NCBI GenBank assembly: GCA_944323755.1
Contig: CALUTR010000002.1
Span: 124,001-188,000, forward strand
Reading direction: 5' to 3'
Length of the DNA: 64,000 bases
Source: an uncultured Helicobacteraceae bacterium
GTDB lineage: Bacteria > Campylobacterota > Campylobacteria > Campylobacterales > Helicobacteraceae
A program made the position numbers and the translations under genes. This document shows, one piece after another, positions 47,747 through 57,165 of the stretch (position 1 is its first letter; every line of letters begins with the position of its first letter). Below the pieces are notes generated by a model that was not told the DNA's origin, did not search any database, and worked only from the letters and a program-made list of their open reading frames with translations.

Positions 47747-48454
47747 ATGAAAAAAAAAGAATTAATATATGAAGGCAAAGGTAAAAAGCTATATAAAACA
47801 GATGACGAAAATATAGTAATAGCAGAATTTAAAGATGATTTAACAGCATTTAATGCACAAAAGAAGAGTTGTGAAAGTGGGAAAGGCTCTCTTAATTGTC
47901 AAATAAGTTCTCTTATTTTTGAGTTATTAAATCAAAAAAATATAAACAATCATTTCATAAAACAACTAGATGAGAATCATATGCTTTGCAAAAAAGTAAA
48001 AATCATTCCACTTGAAGTTGTGGTTAGAAATATCGCAACAGGATCACTATCAAAGCGACTTGGAATAAAAGATGAGACAAAATTACCATTTAGTTTAGTT
48101 GAATTTTATTACAAAGATGATTTGTTAGGCGATCCTATAATTAATGATGAGCATTGTAAAATTATGGGGATCTTAGATAGTGATGATGATATTCAATATA
48201 TCAAAAATATTGCAAGAGAAGTAAATAATATACTAATAAATTTCTTTGATTCTAAAGGCGTAAAACTAATTGATTTTAAAATAGAATTTGGAAGAGATTC
48301 TAATAATAATATAATACTAGCTGATGAAATAAGCCCAGATAGTTGCAGACTATGGGATAAAGAAAGTAATAAAAAAATGGATAAAGATATATTTAGAGAA
48401 AATCTTGGTAATGTAGTTGATGCTTATCAAGAAATACTAAATAGAATCAAATAA
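47747..48454 (+). CDS. purC: Phosphoribosylaminoimidazole-succinocarboxamide synthase
   Basis: PurC adds aspartate to CAIR in purine synthesis. The 235-residue protein begins [16 protein letters not shown] and shows [39 protein letters not shown] and [13 protein letters not shown], all family motifs. ATG 47747 is chosen because homology begins there and AAGGG precedes it; the frame is open upstream to 47711 inside ctpA. purS follows after 16 bases. H. pylori lacks these genes, so this organism makes purines de novo. Confidence 0.95.
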   Translation: MKKKELIYEGKGKKLYKTDDENIVIAEFKDDLTAFNAQKKSCESGKGSLNCQISSLIFELLNQKNINNHFIKQLDENHMLCKKVKIIPLEVVVRNIATGSLSKRLGIKDETKLPFSLVEFYYKDDLLGDPIINDEHCKIMGILDSDDDIQYIKNIAREVNNILINFFDSKGVKLIDFKIEFGRDSNNNIILADEISPDSCRLWDKESNKKMDKDIFRENLGNVVDAYQEILNRIK

Positions 48455-48470
48455 TTTTATAAGGTAGCAA

Positions 48471-48713
48471 ATGAAAGTAAAAATTGAGATTTCACTAAAA
48501 AGTGGAGTTTTAGATCCACAAGCAAAAACAATTTTAAATGCATTAGAATCACTTGGATTTGACTGCATAAAAGATTTAAAAACAAAAAAAGTAATTGAAC
48601 TTGATTTAGCAATGGATAGCAAAGAAGAAACCCTAAATAAGGCAAAAGAAATGAGTGAAACATTGCTTGCAAATCCTGTTATCGAAAACTATACTATAGA
48701 GTTACTACCTTGA
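48471..48713 (+). CDS. purS: Phosphoribosylformylglycinamidine synthase subunit PurS
   Basis: This 80-residue small subunit of the three-part FGAM synthase (PurS-PurQ-PurL) helps carry ammonia from PurQ to PurL. SLKSGVLDPQAKTILNALESLGF is the family signature, and it ends with NPVIENYTIELLP. Its stop overlaps the purQ start (TTGA). purL is not in the window. Confidence 0.94.
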   Translation: MKVKIEISLKSGVLDPQAKTILNALESLGFDCIKDLKTKKVIELDLAMDSKEETLNKAKEMSETLLANPVIENYTIELLP

Positions 48714-49360
48714 TAGCTATATTGCAATTTTTAGGCACAAATTGTGAAATAGATATGGCGCATTCATTCAATTTGCTAGGGAAGCCTTATGTTGTAGTTT
48801 GGCATAAAGAAGAAGCTCTTCCAAGTGATACATCGTTGGTTGTTGTTCCTGGTGGATTTAGTTATGGTGACTATCTTAGAAGTGGTGCTATAGCGCGTTT
48901 TGCACCTATAATGAAAAGTGTCATAAGGTATGCAGAAAATGGTGGTTTAGTCCTTGGTATATGCAATGGTTTTCAAATACTAACAGAAGCGAATATGCTA
49001 CCTGGCGCATTAATGAGAAATAAAAATATTTCTTTTAACGCAAAGATGGTTGAGTTAGAAATATCATCAATAAACAATAAACTTCTAAAAAGTTATACAT
49101 TAAACCAAAAGATAAAAATACCTATAGCACACGCAGATGGTAATTATTACATTAGTGACAATGAATTAGAATCATTAAAAGAAAATGATCAAATAATCCT
49201 CAAATATACAGATGATATAAATGGTTCCATTGATAGAATCGCAGGAATCTGCAATAAAGATAAAAATATATTTGGTATGATGCCACACCCTGAGCGTGCT
49301 ATAGAAAGCATACTTGGTAGCTGTGATGGATTGGCAATGCTAAAGGATATCAGTGAGTAG
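48710..49360 (+). CDS. purQ: Phosphoribosylformylglycinamidine synthase, glutaminase subunit PurQ
   Basis: This 216-residue class I glutamine amidotransferase supplies ammonia for FGAM synthesis. It has FLGTNCEIDMAHSF, PGGFSYGDYLRSGA, the catalytic cysteine in GLVLGICNGFQIL, and the His-Glu pair in MMPHPERA. The start is TTG 48710 in the overlap with purS, which points to coupled translation in a fixed ratio. The next gene overlaps its end by 8 bases. Confidence 0.95.
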   Translation: MIAILQFLGTNCEIDMAHSFNLLGKPYVVVWHKEEALPSDTSLVVVPGGFSYGDYLRSGAIARFAPIMKSVIRYAENGGLVLGICNGFQILTEANMLPGALMRNKNISFNAKMVELEISSINNKLLKSYTLNQKIKIPIAHADGNYYISDNELESLKENDQIILKYTDDINGSIDRIAGICNKDKNIFGMMPHPERAIESILGSCDGLAMLKDISE

Positions 49361-50426
49361 AATTTTATTATTAATCTTGCCATTATTGTTTTTATTTGCA
49401 AACGATCAGGCAAAATTAATATACATCAAACAAGAGAATCTTAATAACAATAGTCAAACTTATGTAGGTCAAACCATCGCTATAAAATATAACATTTTAG
49501 TTTTAGATAACTCTTCTATTAGCTCTGTAGGGTTTTTAGATTCTCCAAATTCAAATACCACTTTAAAAAATCCAAATTCATCATGGAATGAACTTGATGA
49601 TGGCTCTTTAGAAAATATTTATTTATTTAAAATAAATAATACAGAATTCTACATACCAAAGCTTGAAGTAATAATAAATAACGGAGAGATAATAGAGCAA
49701 GAAACAAGCGATGTAATAAATGGTAATGCAATAGCTTTAAACAATAATCACCCATTATATAGCGGTGTTGTAGCTACAAGATTAGACATAGGACACCATA
49801 GCATTAAATTTTATAGTGAAAATAGCAATATTATTGTTTTCGATATAAATGCAGATCATTCGAATCTTGAGGATTTTAAACTTAATAATGCACTAGAACA
49901 AGGTTTTGAAAGAAAAACAATAGAGATGGATCAATCTAGTGGAATCTACTATGCAATCATTCCAAATAACATTAGAGAAGTAGAATTTGAGTATTTTAAT
50001 CTAGAAACACAATCATACAAAAAAATATCTATTCAAAACACTATTAATAAAGATCAAATAAGCGTAAATCAAGATATAAACCCTATAAACAAAGCATTAA
50101 TTTTTCAAAATATCACTATTGTTGTACTTATATTGCTATTTATTGGTACATTTTTTATAAAAAAGATTCCAATAAAAATTCGCATATTATCCATTATTAT
50201 TGCAGTTATTTTGCTATTATATTTGGTATTTTCATTTAATTTCAAAAAAGAGGCAGTAATTATTAATAACAGCTATATCACAATACTTCCTACGCGTAAT
50301 TCAACAATTATAGAACAAGTAATGGCAAACACAAATGTTGAAATTGTAAATTCACATGGAAACTACTATAAAATTATCACAAATGATGGCAAAACAGGCT
50401 GGATTAATAAATCTAACTTAAAATAG
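49353..50426 (+). CDS. Exported/membrane protein with C-terminal SH3-like domain
   Basis: This 357-residue protein has a signal peptide (to about residue 16), an extracytoplasmic beta-rich part of about 230 residues, two TM helices (about 248-268 and 277-297) and a C-terminal bacterial SH3 domain from about 305 (ITILPTRNSTIIEQV, GKTGWINKSNLK). The layout, with a periplasmic N-part and a SH3 tail, resembles BatD-like or cell-wall-binding proteins. The start is GTG 49353 with AAAGGA at 49343-49348, inside the end of purQ. The role is unknown; envelope maintenance is plausible given plsC next to it. Confidence 0.7.
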   Translation: MSRILLLILPLLFLFANDQAKLIYIKQENLNNNSQTYVGQTIAIKYNILVLDNSSISSVGFLDSPNSNTTLKNPNSSWNELDDGSLENIYLFKINNTEFYIPKLEVIINNGEIIEQETSDVINGNAIALNNNHPLYSGVVATRLDIGHHSIKFYSENSNIIVFDINADHSNLEDFKLNNALEQGFERKTIEMDQSSGIYYAIIPNNIREVEFEYFNLETQSYKKISIQNTINKDQISVNQDINPINKALIFQNITIVVLILLFIGTFFIKKIPIKIRILSIIIAVILLLYLVFSFNFKKEAVIINNSYITILPTRNSTIIEQVMANTNVEIVNSHGNYYKIITNDGKTGWINKSNLK

Positions 50427-50433
50427 AGAAGCA

Positions 50434-51150
50434 ATGAAAAACATAATAAAAATAAATAAAATACGAGGATTGTGGGCTGTAGTTAGCACTTCAATCATAC
50501 TTGCTATAATAATAGCATTGATGTATATTTTTCGCCCTATTAATAGAACTATTCGAAGGTTCAGTAAGATATTTTTTTGGATCAATGGTGTTAGCGTAGA
50601 GCGCATTGGCGAGTTTGATAAAAATGCACAAATATTAGTGCTAAATCATCAAGGAATTATGGATATTTGCTATTTTGAAGCTTATTATCCTTGGGATATA
50701 TGTTGGATTGCAAAAAAAGAATTAGGAGAAATTTTTCTCTATGGACACGCTTTAAAAGCGCCTAGAATGATTTTTATAGATAGAGAAAATAAAAAATCAT
50801 TAATATATCTTATAAAAGAAGCTAAAAAAAAGATTGATGAGGGCAGAATCTTAGCTATTTTTCCAGAAGGCACTAGAAGTAAAGGTGGCAGAGATTTCTT
50901 ACCATTTAAAGATGGTGCTAAAATATTAATTGAAAAATATAATTTAAAGATTCAGCCGATAGTCGTAGTAAATACAAGAAAACTTTTTGATGCTGCAAAA
51001 GTAGAAATAAATGCAAGTAAAGCAAGGGCTATATGCCTAGATGCCTATACACCTGATTTTTCAAATCCAAATTGGTATAAAGAATTAAGAGATAATATGG
51101 AAAAAGTATATCACAAGCATTATGACATCATAAATGGAGAAAATAATTGA
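50434..51150 (+). CDS. plsC: 1-acyl-sn-glycerol-3-phosphate acyltransferase
   Basis: PlsC makes phosphatidic acid from lysophosphatidic acid at the inner membrane. The 238-residue protein has an N-terminal TM helix, the catalytic NHQGIMD (His-x4-Asp), the substrate motif FPEGTRSKG and IQPIVVVNTRK. GAAGC lies before the ATG 8 bases after the SH3 gene. The stop overlaps the TTG of the next gene. It belongs to the ctpA-pur-plsC run. Confidence 0.93.
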   Translation: MKNIIKINKIRGLWAVVSTSIILAIIIALMYIFRPINRTIRRFSKIFFWINGVSVERIGEFDKNAQILVLNHQGIMDICYFEAYYPWDICWIAKKELGEIFLYGHALKAPRMIFIDRENKKSLIYLIKEAKKKIDEGRILAIFPEGTRSKGGRDFLPFKDGAKILIEKYNLKIQPIVVVNTRKLFDAAKVEINASKARAICLDAYTPDFSNPNWYKELRDNMEKVYHKHYDIINGENN

Positions 51151-51797
51151 GAGTAGTGGTATTAGTGATATTATTCACAATTCATATATATGCAAACACG
51201 CAAGAAAACACAGAATCCATAGATCAAACACCATTAGAAAATAGCATTCCAAGCGAAGAAGACACACAAAAAAACATTCAAGATCAAAATAAAATCGCAA
51301 AAATAAACAATTTTTTCAATACAGCAGAAGTATCAAATAATTCTTATAGCGCATTTATGGTTGGCTATGAAATGTTAAATAAAAGTATGAATGGCAAAAA
51401 AAGTAGAATGCAAGGAATGTATTTTGAACTTGATAGAGGTTTTTTACTTGCAAATGATATTTTACTTTTGGGTGCATCACTAGATGGCACTGCTGGAGGA
51501 TTCTATTCCATAAATTTAAATGCAAAGTTTGGAGTTAGAATCTTTAATGGAAGAATCATACCTAGCATAAGCTTTGGATATGGTTTGCTTAACCACTCAA
51601 TTAATGACAAACAATACAATCTACATGGAGCAATATCCACTGCATCTCTTTTTATAGATATTGGAAGCGGATTTGGCTTAGAAGCTGGGTATAGAGCTGG
51701 GTTGCATACATTCAAAACGACACAAAAAACAGACATTAAAGTAAAAAATATAGGTGCTTTTATGTTGAATTTTAAATTTATAGATTTTAGTATATGA
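51147..51797 (+). CDS. Exported beta-barrel-like protein of unknown function
   Basis: This 216-residue protein has a signal peptide ending HIYA (residue 16), an acidic Gln/Glu/Thr-rich linker of about 45 residues, and a C-terminal domain with repeated strands (YFELDRGFLLANDILLLGASL, INLNAKFGVRIFNGRI, ISFGYGLL, GFGLEAGYRAGLH) typical of small outer-membrane barrels. The start is TTG 51147 with GGAGA upstream. It overlaps plsC by 4 bases and the cytochrome gene by 4 bases. I cannot name the family. Confidence 0.65.
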   Translation: MRVVVLVILFTIHIYANTQENTESIDQTPLENSIPSEEDTQKNIQDQNKIAKINNFFNTAEVSNNSYSAFMVGYEMLNKSMNGKKSRMQGMYFELDRGFLLANDILLLGASLDGTAGGFYSINLNAKFGVRIFNGRIIPSISFGYGLLNHSINDKQYNLHGAISTASLFIDIGSGFGLEAGYRAGLHTFKTTQKTDIKVKNIGAFMLNFKFIDFSI

Positions 51798-52141
51798 AAT
51801 ATATAGTTTTTATTTTTTTATTATTAAATATTTTATTTGCGTGTAGCGGTGATTGCAGATCGTGCCACTCTAAATTAGACTACAATGATTCAAAACATAA
51901 CATTATGATAAATTGCAAAAATTGCCATACAGATGAAAAATTAGCAAGAGTACAAATGCAGAATTCTTGCGGTCAAGATTGTTTTGCTTGCCATAGTGTA
52001 GAAAAAATAAATTCGATACAAAACAAAGAACACGAATCTCTCAATAATTGCATAAGCTGTCATACTTCATTAAAAAATACATTAAAAGAGCGATTAAATA
52101 ATAATAAACCATTATTTGATTTTCTAAACAATAAAAAATAA
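51794..52141 (+). CDS. Tetraheme c-type cytochrome, small, probably lipid- or membrane-anchored
   Basis: This 115-residue exported protein has four CxxCH heme sites: CRSCH (21-25), CKNCH (41-45), CFACH (63-67) and CISCH (86-90). The N-terminal hydrophobic signal ends LFAC, so Cys17 may be lipidated. With about 75 residues for four hemes the packing is close to NrfH or cytochrome c3-like proteins, but the spacing does not match one I recognise. It is the last gene of the 46.4-52.1 kb run. It is probably a periplasmic electron carrier; the partner is unknown. Confidence 0.82.
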   Translation: MKYIVFIFLLLNILFACSGDCRSCHSKLDYNDSKHNIMINCKNCHTDEKLARVQMQNSCGQDCFACHSVEKINSIQNKEHESLNNCISCHTSLKNTLKERLNNNKPLFDFLNNKK

Positions 52142-52166
52142 CTAATATTTTATATAAAGATCTATC

Positions 52167-52197
52167 TTGACTGATAGCTACTCTCATGTTTTATAAT
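52167..52197 (+). promoter_or_regulatory. Possible sigma70 promoter of the alcohol dehydrogenase gene
   Basis: TTGACT 52167-52172 and TATAAT 52192-52197 are separated by 19 bases, slightly long. The start codon lies 32 bases after the -10. Confidence 0.4.
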
Positions 52198-52229
52198 TGC
52201 AATGTTATTTTATTTTTTAAGGAGTTAAT

Positions 52230-53321
52230 ATGCTTTTAGATTCTAATTTAGAAGAAGCAAAAAGTGGCAAAAGAATAACTGCCAAAGGCTATGCAGTAGC
52301 ACATAAAAGCGATACTTTTAAGCCATTTTCATTTTCGAGGCATGCTATGGGGGATAATGATATTTTAATTGAGATTTTATATGCTGGAATCTGCCATAGC
52401 GATATTCATTCTGCTAGAAGTGAGTGGAGAGAGGGAATCTATCCAATGGTGCCAGGGCATGAGATAGCAGGAAGAGTGGTTGCAGTTGGCAGTAAGGTAA
52501 GTAAGTTTAAAGTTGGGGATTATGCAGGGGTTGGCTGTATGGTGAATTCTTGTGGAGAATGCGAGGCGTGCAAGGCTAGTAATGAGCAATTTTGCGAAAA
52601 TGGCAAGACAATCTTTACCTATGATTGCAAAGATTGCTTTCATAATGATGAGCCTACTTTTGGAGGATATTCTAATAATATCGTAGTGAGTGAGAAATTT
52701 GCTATTAATGTCCCACAAGATGCACCTCTTGATAAAGTTGCACCTCTTCTTTGTGCTGGGATTACTACTTATTCTCCGCTTAAATTTAGTGGGGTTAAAA
52801 ATGGTGATAAAGTCGCAGTGGCTGGATTTGGTGGACTTGGCGTAATGGCAGTAAAATATGCTTTGCAAATGGGTGCAGAGGTTTATGTCTTTGCAAGAAA
52901 TAAAAATAAAGAAGAAGAAGCCAAAAAACTTGGAGTAACAAAGCTTTATGATTCTACACAAAATGTAAGTGATAGATTTGATTTAATTATCTCAACTATT
53001 CCTACAAAATATGATCCAATGGAATATGTAAATTTGCTAAAAAATGGTGGTGAGATAGCAATAGTTGGACTTCCACCTGTTGGAGAGGCAGTGCCTACAG
53101 ATCTTACAAGGCTTGTATTTACAGCAAATAAGAAAGTATATGGCTCACTCATTGGCGGTATCAAAGAAACACAAGAAATGATGGATTTTTCACTCAAACA
53201 TAAAATCTATCCAGAAACTGAAATTATAAGTATAGATAAAATCAATGAAGCTTATGAGAATCTAACAAATGGCAAGGCAAAGTTTAGATATGTAATTGAT
53301 ATGAAGAGCTTGGAGGGCTAA
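52230..53321 (+). CDS. Zinc-dependent NAD(P) alcohol dehydrogenase (cinnamyl-type)
   Basis: This 363-residue medium-chain dehydrogenase has the catalytic zinc motif GICHSDIH, PGHEIAGRVVAVG, the structural zinc cysteines in NSCGECEACKASNEQFC, the special loop CKDCFHNDEPTFGGYS of the YahK/CAD branch, and the Rossmann motif GFGGLGVMAVK. It reduces aldehydes or oxidises alcohols in the cytoplasm; H. pylori has a related enzyme. Codon use looks less AT-biased than the flanking genes. It is a single gene with its own promoter and terminator. Confidence 0.92.
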   Translation: MLLDSNLEEAKSGKRITAKGYAVAHKSDTFKPFSFSRHAMGDNDILIEILYAGICHSDIHSARSEWREGIYPMVPGHEIAGRVVAVGSKVSKFKVGDYAGVGCMVNSCGECEACKASNEQFCENGKTIFTYDCKDCFHNDEPTFGGYSNNIVVSEKFAINVPQDAPLDKVAPLLCAGITTYSPLKFSGVKNGDKVAVAGFGGLGVMAVKYALQMGAEVYVFARNKNKEEEAKKLGVTKLYDSTQNVSDRFDLIISTIPTKYDPMEYVNLLKNGGEIAIVGLPPVGEAVPTDLTRLVFTANKKVYGSLIGGIKETQEMMDFSLKHKIYPETEIISIDKINEAYENLTNGKAKFRYVIDMKSLEG

Positions 53322-53324
53322 ATC

Positions 53325-53349
53325 ATTTTGGTGGAAAACCCACCAAAAT
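53325..53349. terminator. Bidirectional terminator between adh and ald
   Basis: ATTTTGGTGG and CCACCAAAAT form a perfect 10-bp stem with loop AAAAC between two convergent genes. A-rich and T-rich flanks on both sides allow use in both directions. Confidence 0.8.
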
Positions 53350-53350
53350 A

Positions 53351-54460
53351 TCAATTAATTGCGGTTTTAGCATCAATGTATTGTATATTAAATGCCTTGC
53401 TTACTGCTTCATAGGTACAAAGTCCATCATAGGTATTAATCCCCTCTAAGATAGCTTGATTCTTTAATGCAGACTCTTTTACACCAAGATCTGCGATCTG
53501 TAATCCAAAATTAAGCGTAGAATCTGTGAGTGCGAGGGTAGATGTTTTAGCTACACACCCAGGCATATTTGCTACACAATAATGAATAATTCCATCTATC
53601 TCATACACAGGATCACTATGCGTCGTTGGTTTAGAAGTTTCAAAACATCCACCTTGATCAATTGCTACATCAACTAAAATGGAAGATTTTTGCATAATTT
53701 TTAAATCTTGCTTTTTAAGCATTTTTGGTGCTTTTGCTCCTGGAATTAATACTGCACCAATAACCACATCTGCATCTTTTAAAAGTGATAACAAGTTTCC
53801 TCTTGAACTATATATTGTATGAACTTTCATACCAAAAATCTGATCAATATAGGCTAAACGCTCTGTGTTAATATCCAACACGCTCACATCAGCACCTATC
53901 CCTACTGCAATTTGTGCAGCATTAAGCCCCACAACACCTCCACCAATAATAACAACTTTACTTTTTCTTACTCCAGGTATTCCGCTTAATAACATTCCGC
54001 TCCCACCAAATGTTTTTTGTGAATACTTAGCAGCCTCTATCACAGCTAATCTACCCGCAATAGAGCTCATAGGAGCAAGGCAAGGTAAAGAGTTACCTAC
54101 TTTTATGGTTTCATAGGCAACAGATTTGATTTTTTTCTCTAAAAGCATTTTTGTTAAAGGCTCATCTGCTGCTAAGTGCAAATATGTATATAGAATCTGT
54201 CCTTCTTTGAAATACTCATATTCACTCTCAATTGGCTCTTTCACCTTAATGATCATATCACTTTTTTCAAACAAAGCTTTTTTATCAACGATACTAGCTC
54301 CAGCTTCTTCATAAGCACTATCACTAAAACCAATCGCGGCGCCAGCATTATTTTCTATCAAAACCTTATGCCCATGTGCCACATATTCTTTAACATTATC
54401 AGGTGTTAAACCAACTCTATACTCATGTGTCTTGATTTCTTTTGCGCAACCAATAATCAT
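53351..54460 (-). CDS. ald: Alanine dehydrogenase
   Basis: Ald converts alanine to pyruvate and ammonia with NAD. The 369-residue protein has GCAKEIKTHEYRVGLTP, KVKEP, the nucleotide motif GGGVVGLNAAQIA, VDVAIDQGGCFETSKPTTH with the catalytic region, and NMPGCVAKTST near the end. The length and motifs are those of the standard hexameric enzyme. The transporter gene lies 3 bases upstream on the same strand, so uptake and oxidation are coupled. Confidence 0.95.
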   Translation of the reverse strand: MIIGCAKEIKTHEYRVGLTPDNVKEYVAHGHKVLIENNAGAAIGFSDSAYEEAGASIVDKKALFEKSDMIIKVKEPIESEYEYFKEGQILYTYLHLAADEPLTKMLLEKKIKSVAYETIKVGNSLPCLAPMSSIAGRLAVIEAAKYSQKTFGGSGMLLSGIPGVRKSKVVIIGGGVVGLNAAQIAVGIGADVSVLDINTERLAYIDQIFGMKVHTIYSSRGNLLSLLKDADVVIGAVLIPGAKAPKMLKKQDLKIMQKSSILVDVAIDQGGCFETSKPTTHSDPVYEIDGIIHYCVANMPGCVAKTSTLALTDSTLNFGLQIADLGVKESALKNQAILEGINTYDGLCTYEAVSKAFNIQYIDAKTAIN

Positions 54461-54463
54461 ATT

Positions 54464-55888
54464 TTACTCCTTAGATTCTAAATTAATATGTGTGTTTTGT
54501 TGTTTTTGCAAATATTCAAAATAATCATTTTTGAACTTTATAATGCCACTTATAAAAATCACAAGAATTACAAATGGCACCACAAACTTAACATAGTTAA
54601 ACCATATATCAACAAATTTCTTTCCTTCAAAACCATTGCTTAGCTCCTTTTTGGCATCATCTTTAAGCACAAATCCAACAAATAATGCTGCTCCAAGCGC
54701 TGTAAGCACAAAGAATATTTTCGCACTTGCTTCATCGAATGCATCAAAGATATTTTTGCCTAAAATCATTACATCACTCCAAGGTCCATATGCCATGATG
54801 CAAGGTAAATTCCCTGCAATAAAAGTTAGTATCAAAACTAATGATACCGCCTTTTTTCTTGTCATTCCTAGCTTTTCTTGCACAGTGGTGATAAGTGGTT
54901 CATAAAGTGTTACAGAAGTTGTAAAAGCTGCTACAAGTAACAGCACAAAAAATGCCACTGCCACAAAAGATCCAAAATGCATTTTAGAAAATACGATTGG
55001 TAATACCTCAAACACTAGCTTAGGTCCAGAATCTGGAGCTAATCCAAAAGTAAAAAGTGAAGGGAAAATCATCAGCCCAGCCAAAATCGCAATAATAGTA
55101 TTTAGCATCCCTGTAGCTACAGCAGTCTTTATAAGATTCTCTTGCTTATTTAAATATGATGAAAGTGTAATCATAACAGCAAAACCAAGAGAAAGCGCAA
55201 AAAACACTTGCCCCAAAACCTCTATAAAAAGTCCTGCGCTGATTTTGCTAAAATCTGGTGTGAGATAATACTTAATACCCTCGCTTGCGCCCTCAAGCGT
55301 AAGATTCCGTATCACAACACCAATAAGGCAAATAAATAATAATGGCATAAGAAACTTTGCAGCCTTTTCTATTCCATCTGATACCCCTCTTATAAGCACA
55401 ATGAAATTGAGTGCCACAAAAACAAATGTATAAAATGTAATCATAAGCGGATTATGCTCGATATTTATATTATAAAAATTTTGTGTGATTTCATTAGTAA
55501 TTGGCGCATTAAGATTAAGGCTTCCAGTTATAATATTGGTGATATAAGTAATAACCCAACCACCAAGCACCATATAATAAGCAATAATCCCAAAGCAGCC
55601 AATAAGCCCCATATAACCAACAATCTTCCAAGCTTTAGAAAAAGACTTTTTTTGATACTCTGGATCAAATGCATCAAGAGCATTTTTATGTGCTCTCCTG
55701 CCTATAACATTTTCTACCAAAATCATTGGTATTCCTATCACAATCATTGCAATAATAAATGTCAAAACATATGCCCCTCCACCATTTTGCCCTACAAGAT
55801 ATGGGAATCTCCATGTGGCACCAAAGCCAATAGTAGCACCAGCTGTTACCAGCACATATGTCAAACTACTAGACCAAGAATGTCTCAT
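54464..55888 (-). CDS. Sodium-dependent transporter of the NSS/SNF family
   Basis: This 474-residue protein has about twelve TM helices. The start VTAGATIGFGATWRFPYLVGQNGGGAYVL is the sodium and substrate site of LeuT-like transporters, and FFALSLGFAVMITLSSY is the conserved helix 6 region. ATG 55888 with GGAG six bases upstream is better than GTG 55891. Co-transcription with ald suggests alanine as the cargo (inference). LeuT-like bacterial members import amino acids with Na+. Confidence 0.92.
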   Translation of the reverse strand: MRHSWSSSLTYVLVTAGATIGFGATWRFPYLVGQNGGGAYVLTFIIAMIVIGIPMILVENVIGRRAHKNALDAFDPEYQKKSFSKAWKIVGYMGLIGCFGIIAYYMVLGGWVITYITNIITGSLNLNAPITNEITQNFYNINIEHNPLMITFYTFVFVALNFIVLIRGVSDGIEKAAKFLMPLLFICLIGVVIRNLTLEGASEGIKYYLTPDFSKISAGLFIEVLGQVFFALSLGFAVMITLSSYLNKQENLIKTAVATGMLNTIIAILAGLMIFPSLFTFGLAPDSGPKLVFEVLPIVFSKMHFGSFVAVAFFVLLLVAAFTTSVTLYEPLITTVQEKLGMTRKKAVSLVLILTFIAGNLPCIMAYGPWSDVMILGKNIFDAFDEASAKIFFVLTALGAALFVGFVLKDDAKKELSNGFEGKKFVDIWFNYVKFVVPFVILVIFISGIIKFKNDYFEYLQKQQNTHINLESKE

Positions 55889-56052
55889 CACAAACTCCTT
55901 TATTTAAAAAATAAATAACTATTTTGGATTTTATTTTTACACATAGACTATAAGAAAATAATATAATTCCATATTCCATTTAAAAAATAAGTAATAAGTT
56001 ACAATTTTAAACAAAACACAATTACAAATAATCATACATTTTAGGAGCTATT

Positions 56053-57165
56053 ATGTTGAAAATTCTTGTTCTAGGCGGTGGTTATGCAGGATTATCTTTT
56101 ATAAAAAATCTAGATTCTAACATTGCAAAAAGTGCAAATATTACACTTATATCAAATACAAATTTCCACTATAAAAGTATTTTATTGCACGAAGTTGTAA
56201 GTCATAGAGATGATATTACTATTCCATATTCAAATATATTGCCAAATTTTATAAATTTTATAAATGATGAAATCATTGAAATAAAAGAAGATATAGTTAT
56301 CGCAAAAAATAATCAATATGATTATGATATTTTAGTTGTAGCGCTTGGATTTAACAGTGATGATTTCGGTATAAAAGGCGTAAAAGAATATGCATATAGT
56401 ATGGTAGATTATAATAATTGCTTAGTTTTAAATGATATGATAGAGAAACAAACAAATGGTGATATTGTCGTATGTGGAGCCGGTTTTAGCGGTATTGAAC
56501 TCATTGGGAATCTAGCGTATAAATTCAAAAATTCTAATAATATAAAACTAAAGTGCATTGAGGCTATGCCAATGATTTTACCTATGTTTGATTCTGATAA
56601 TGCACTATATGCAAAAAAATATTTAGAGAAATTAGGAGTAGAATTTTATTTAGAACATAAAATACTAGAGATAAAACGAGATTCTATAATAGTAGAAAAT
56701 AATGGCAACCAAGGTGAGATAAAATCAAATCTCACATTATGGACTGCTGGTGTAAAAGGAAATGCAATTATAGAATCTTCAAAGATTTTTGATTCTAAAA
56801 GAAGTAAAGTAGAAGTAAATGGATATCTAAATCCTATAAATTGCAATAATAACAATATATTTATCATAGGAGATTGTGCATTAGTAAAAGACAATAAAAA
56901 TGGGAGATATCACGCGCCAACAGCACAAATTGCACTAAAAGAAGGCGAATATCTAGCGCGGATAATTAATGCAAAAATAAAAAATCAGCCATTAAATAAG
57001 CAATTCGTTTATAGCAACCAAGGGACTATTTGTTCTCTTGGCAAAGACTGTGCTATTGGGGTGGTTGGCAATAAAGTAGTCAAAGGAAAACTAGCAAGCA
57101 TTTTAAAGAAATTAATAGAATTGAAATGGGATTTTAAACTAAAAGGATTAAAAGCACTATTGTAG
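56053..57165 (+). CDS. ndh: Type II NADH dehydrogenase (NDH-2-like FAD oxidoreductase)
   Basis: This 370-residue protein has two nucleotide-binding folds: VLGGGYAGLSFIKNL at the N-terminus for FAD and VVCGAGFSGIELIGNLA in the middle for NADH, then NIFIIGDCALVKD and the HAPTAQIALKEG motif of NDH-2. It is smaller than E. coli Ndh and lacks an obvious membrane anchor apart from a basic C-terminus. It would pass electrons from NADH to menaquinone without proton pumping. A sulfide:quinone reductase is less likely because the cysteine pattern is missing. It overlaps the convergent gene by 9 bases. Confidence 0.85.
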   Translation: MLKILVLGGGYAGLSFIKNLDSNIAKSANITLISNTNFHYKSILLHEVVSHRDDITIPYSNILPNFINFINDEIIEIKEDIVIAKNNQYDYDILVVALGFNSDDFGIKGVKEYAYSMVDYNNCLVLNDMIEKQTNGDIVVCGAGFSGIELIGNLAYKFKNSNNIKLKCIEAMPMILPMFDSDNALYAKKYLEKLGVEFYLEHKILEIKRDSIIVENNGNQGEIKSNLTLWTAGVKGNAIIESSKIFDSKRSKVEVNGYLNPINCNNNNIFIIGDCALVKDNKNGRYHAPTAQIALKEGEYLARIINAKIKNQPLNKQFVYSNQGTICSLGKDCAIGVVGNKVVKGKLASILKKLIELKWDFKLKGLKALL

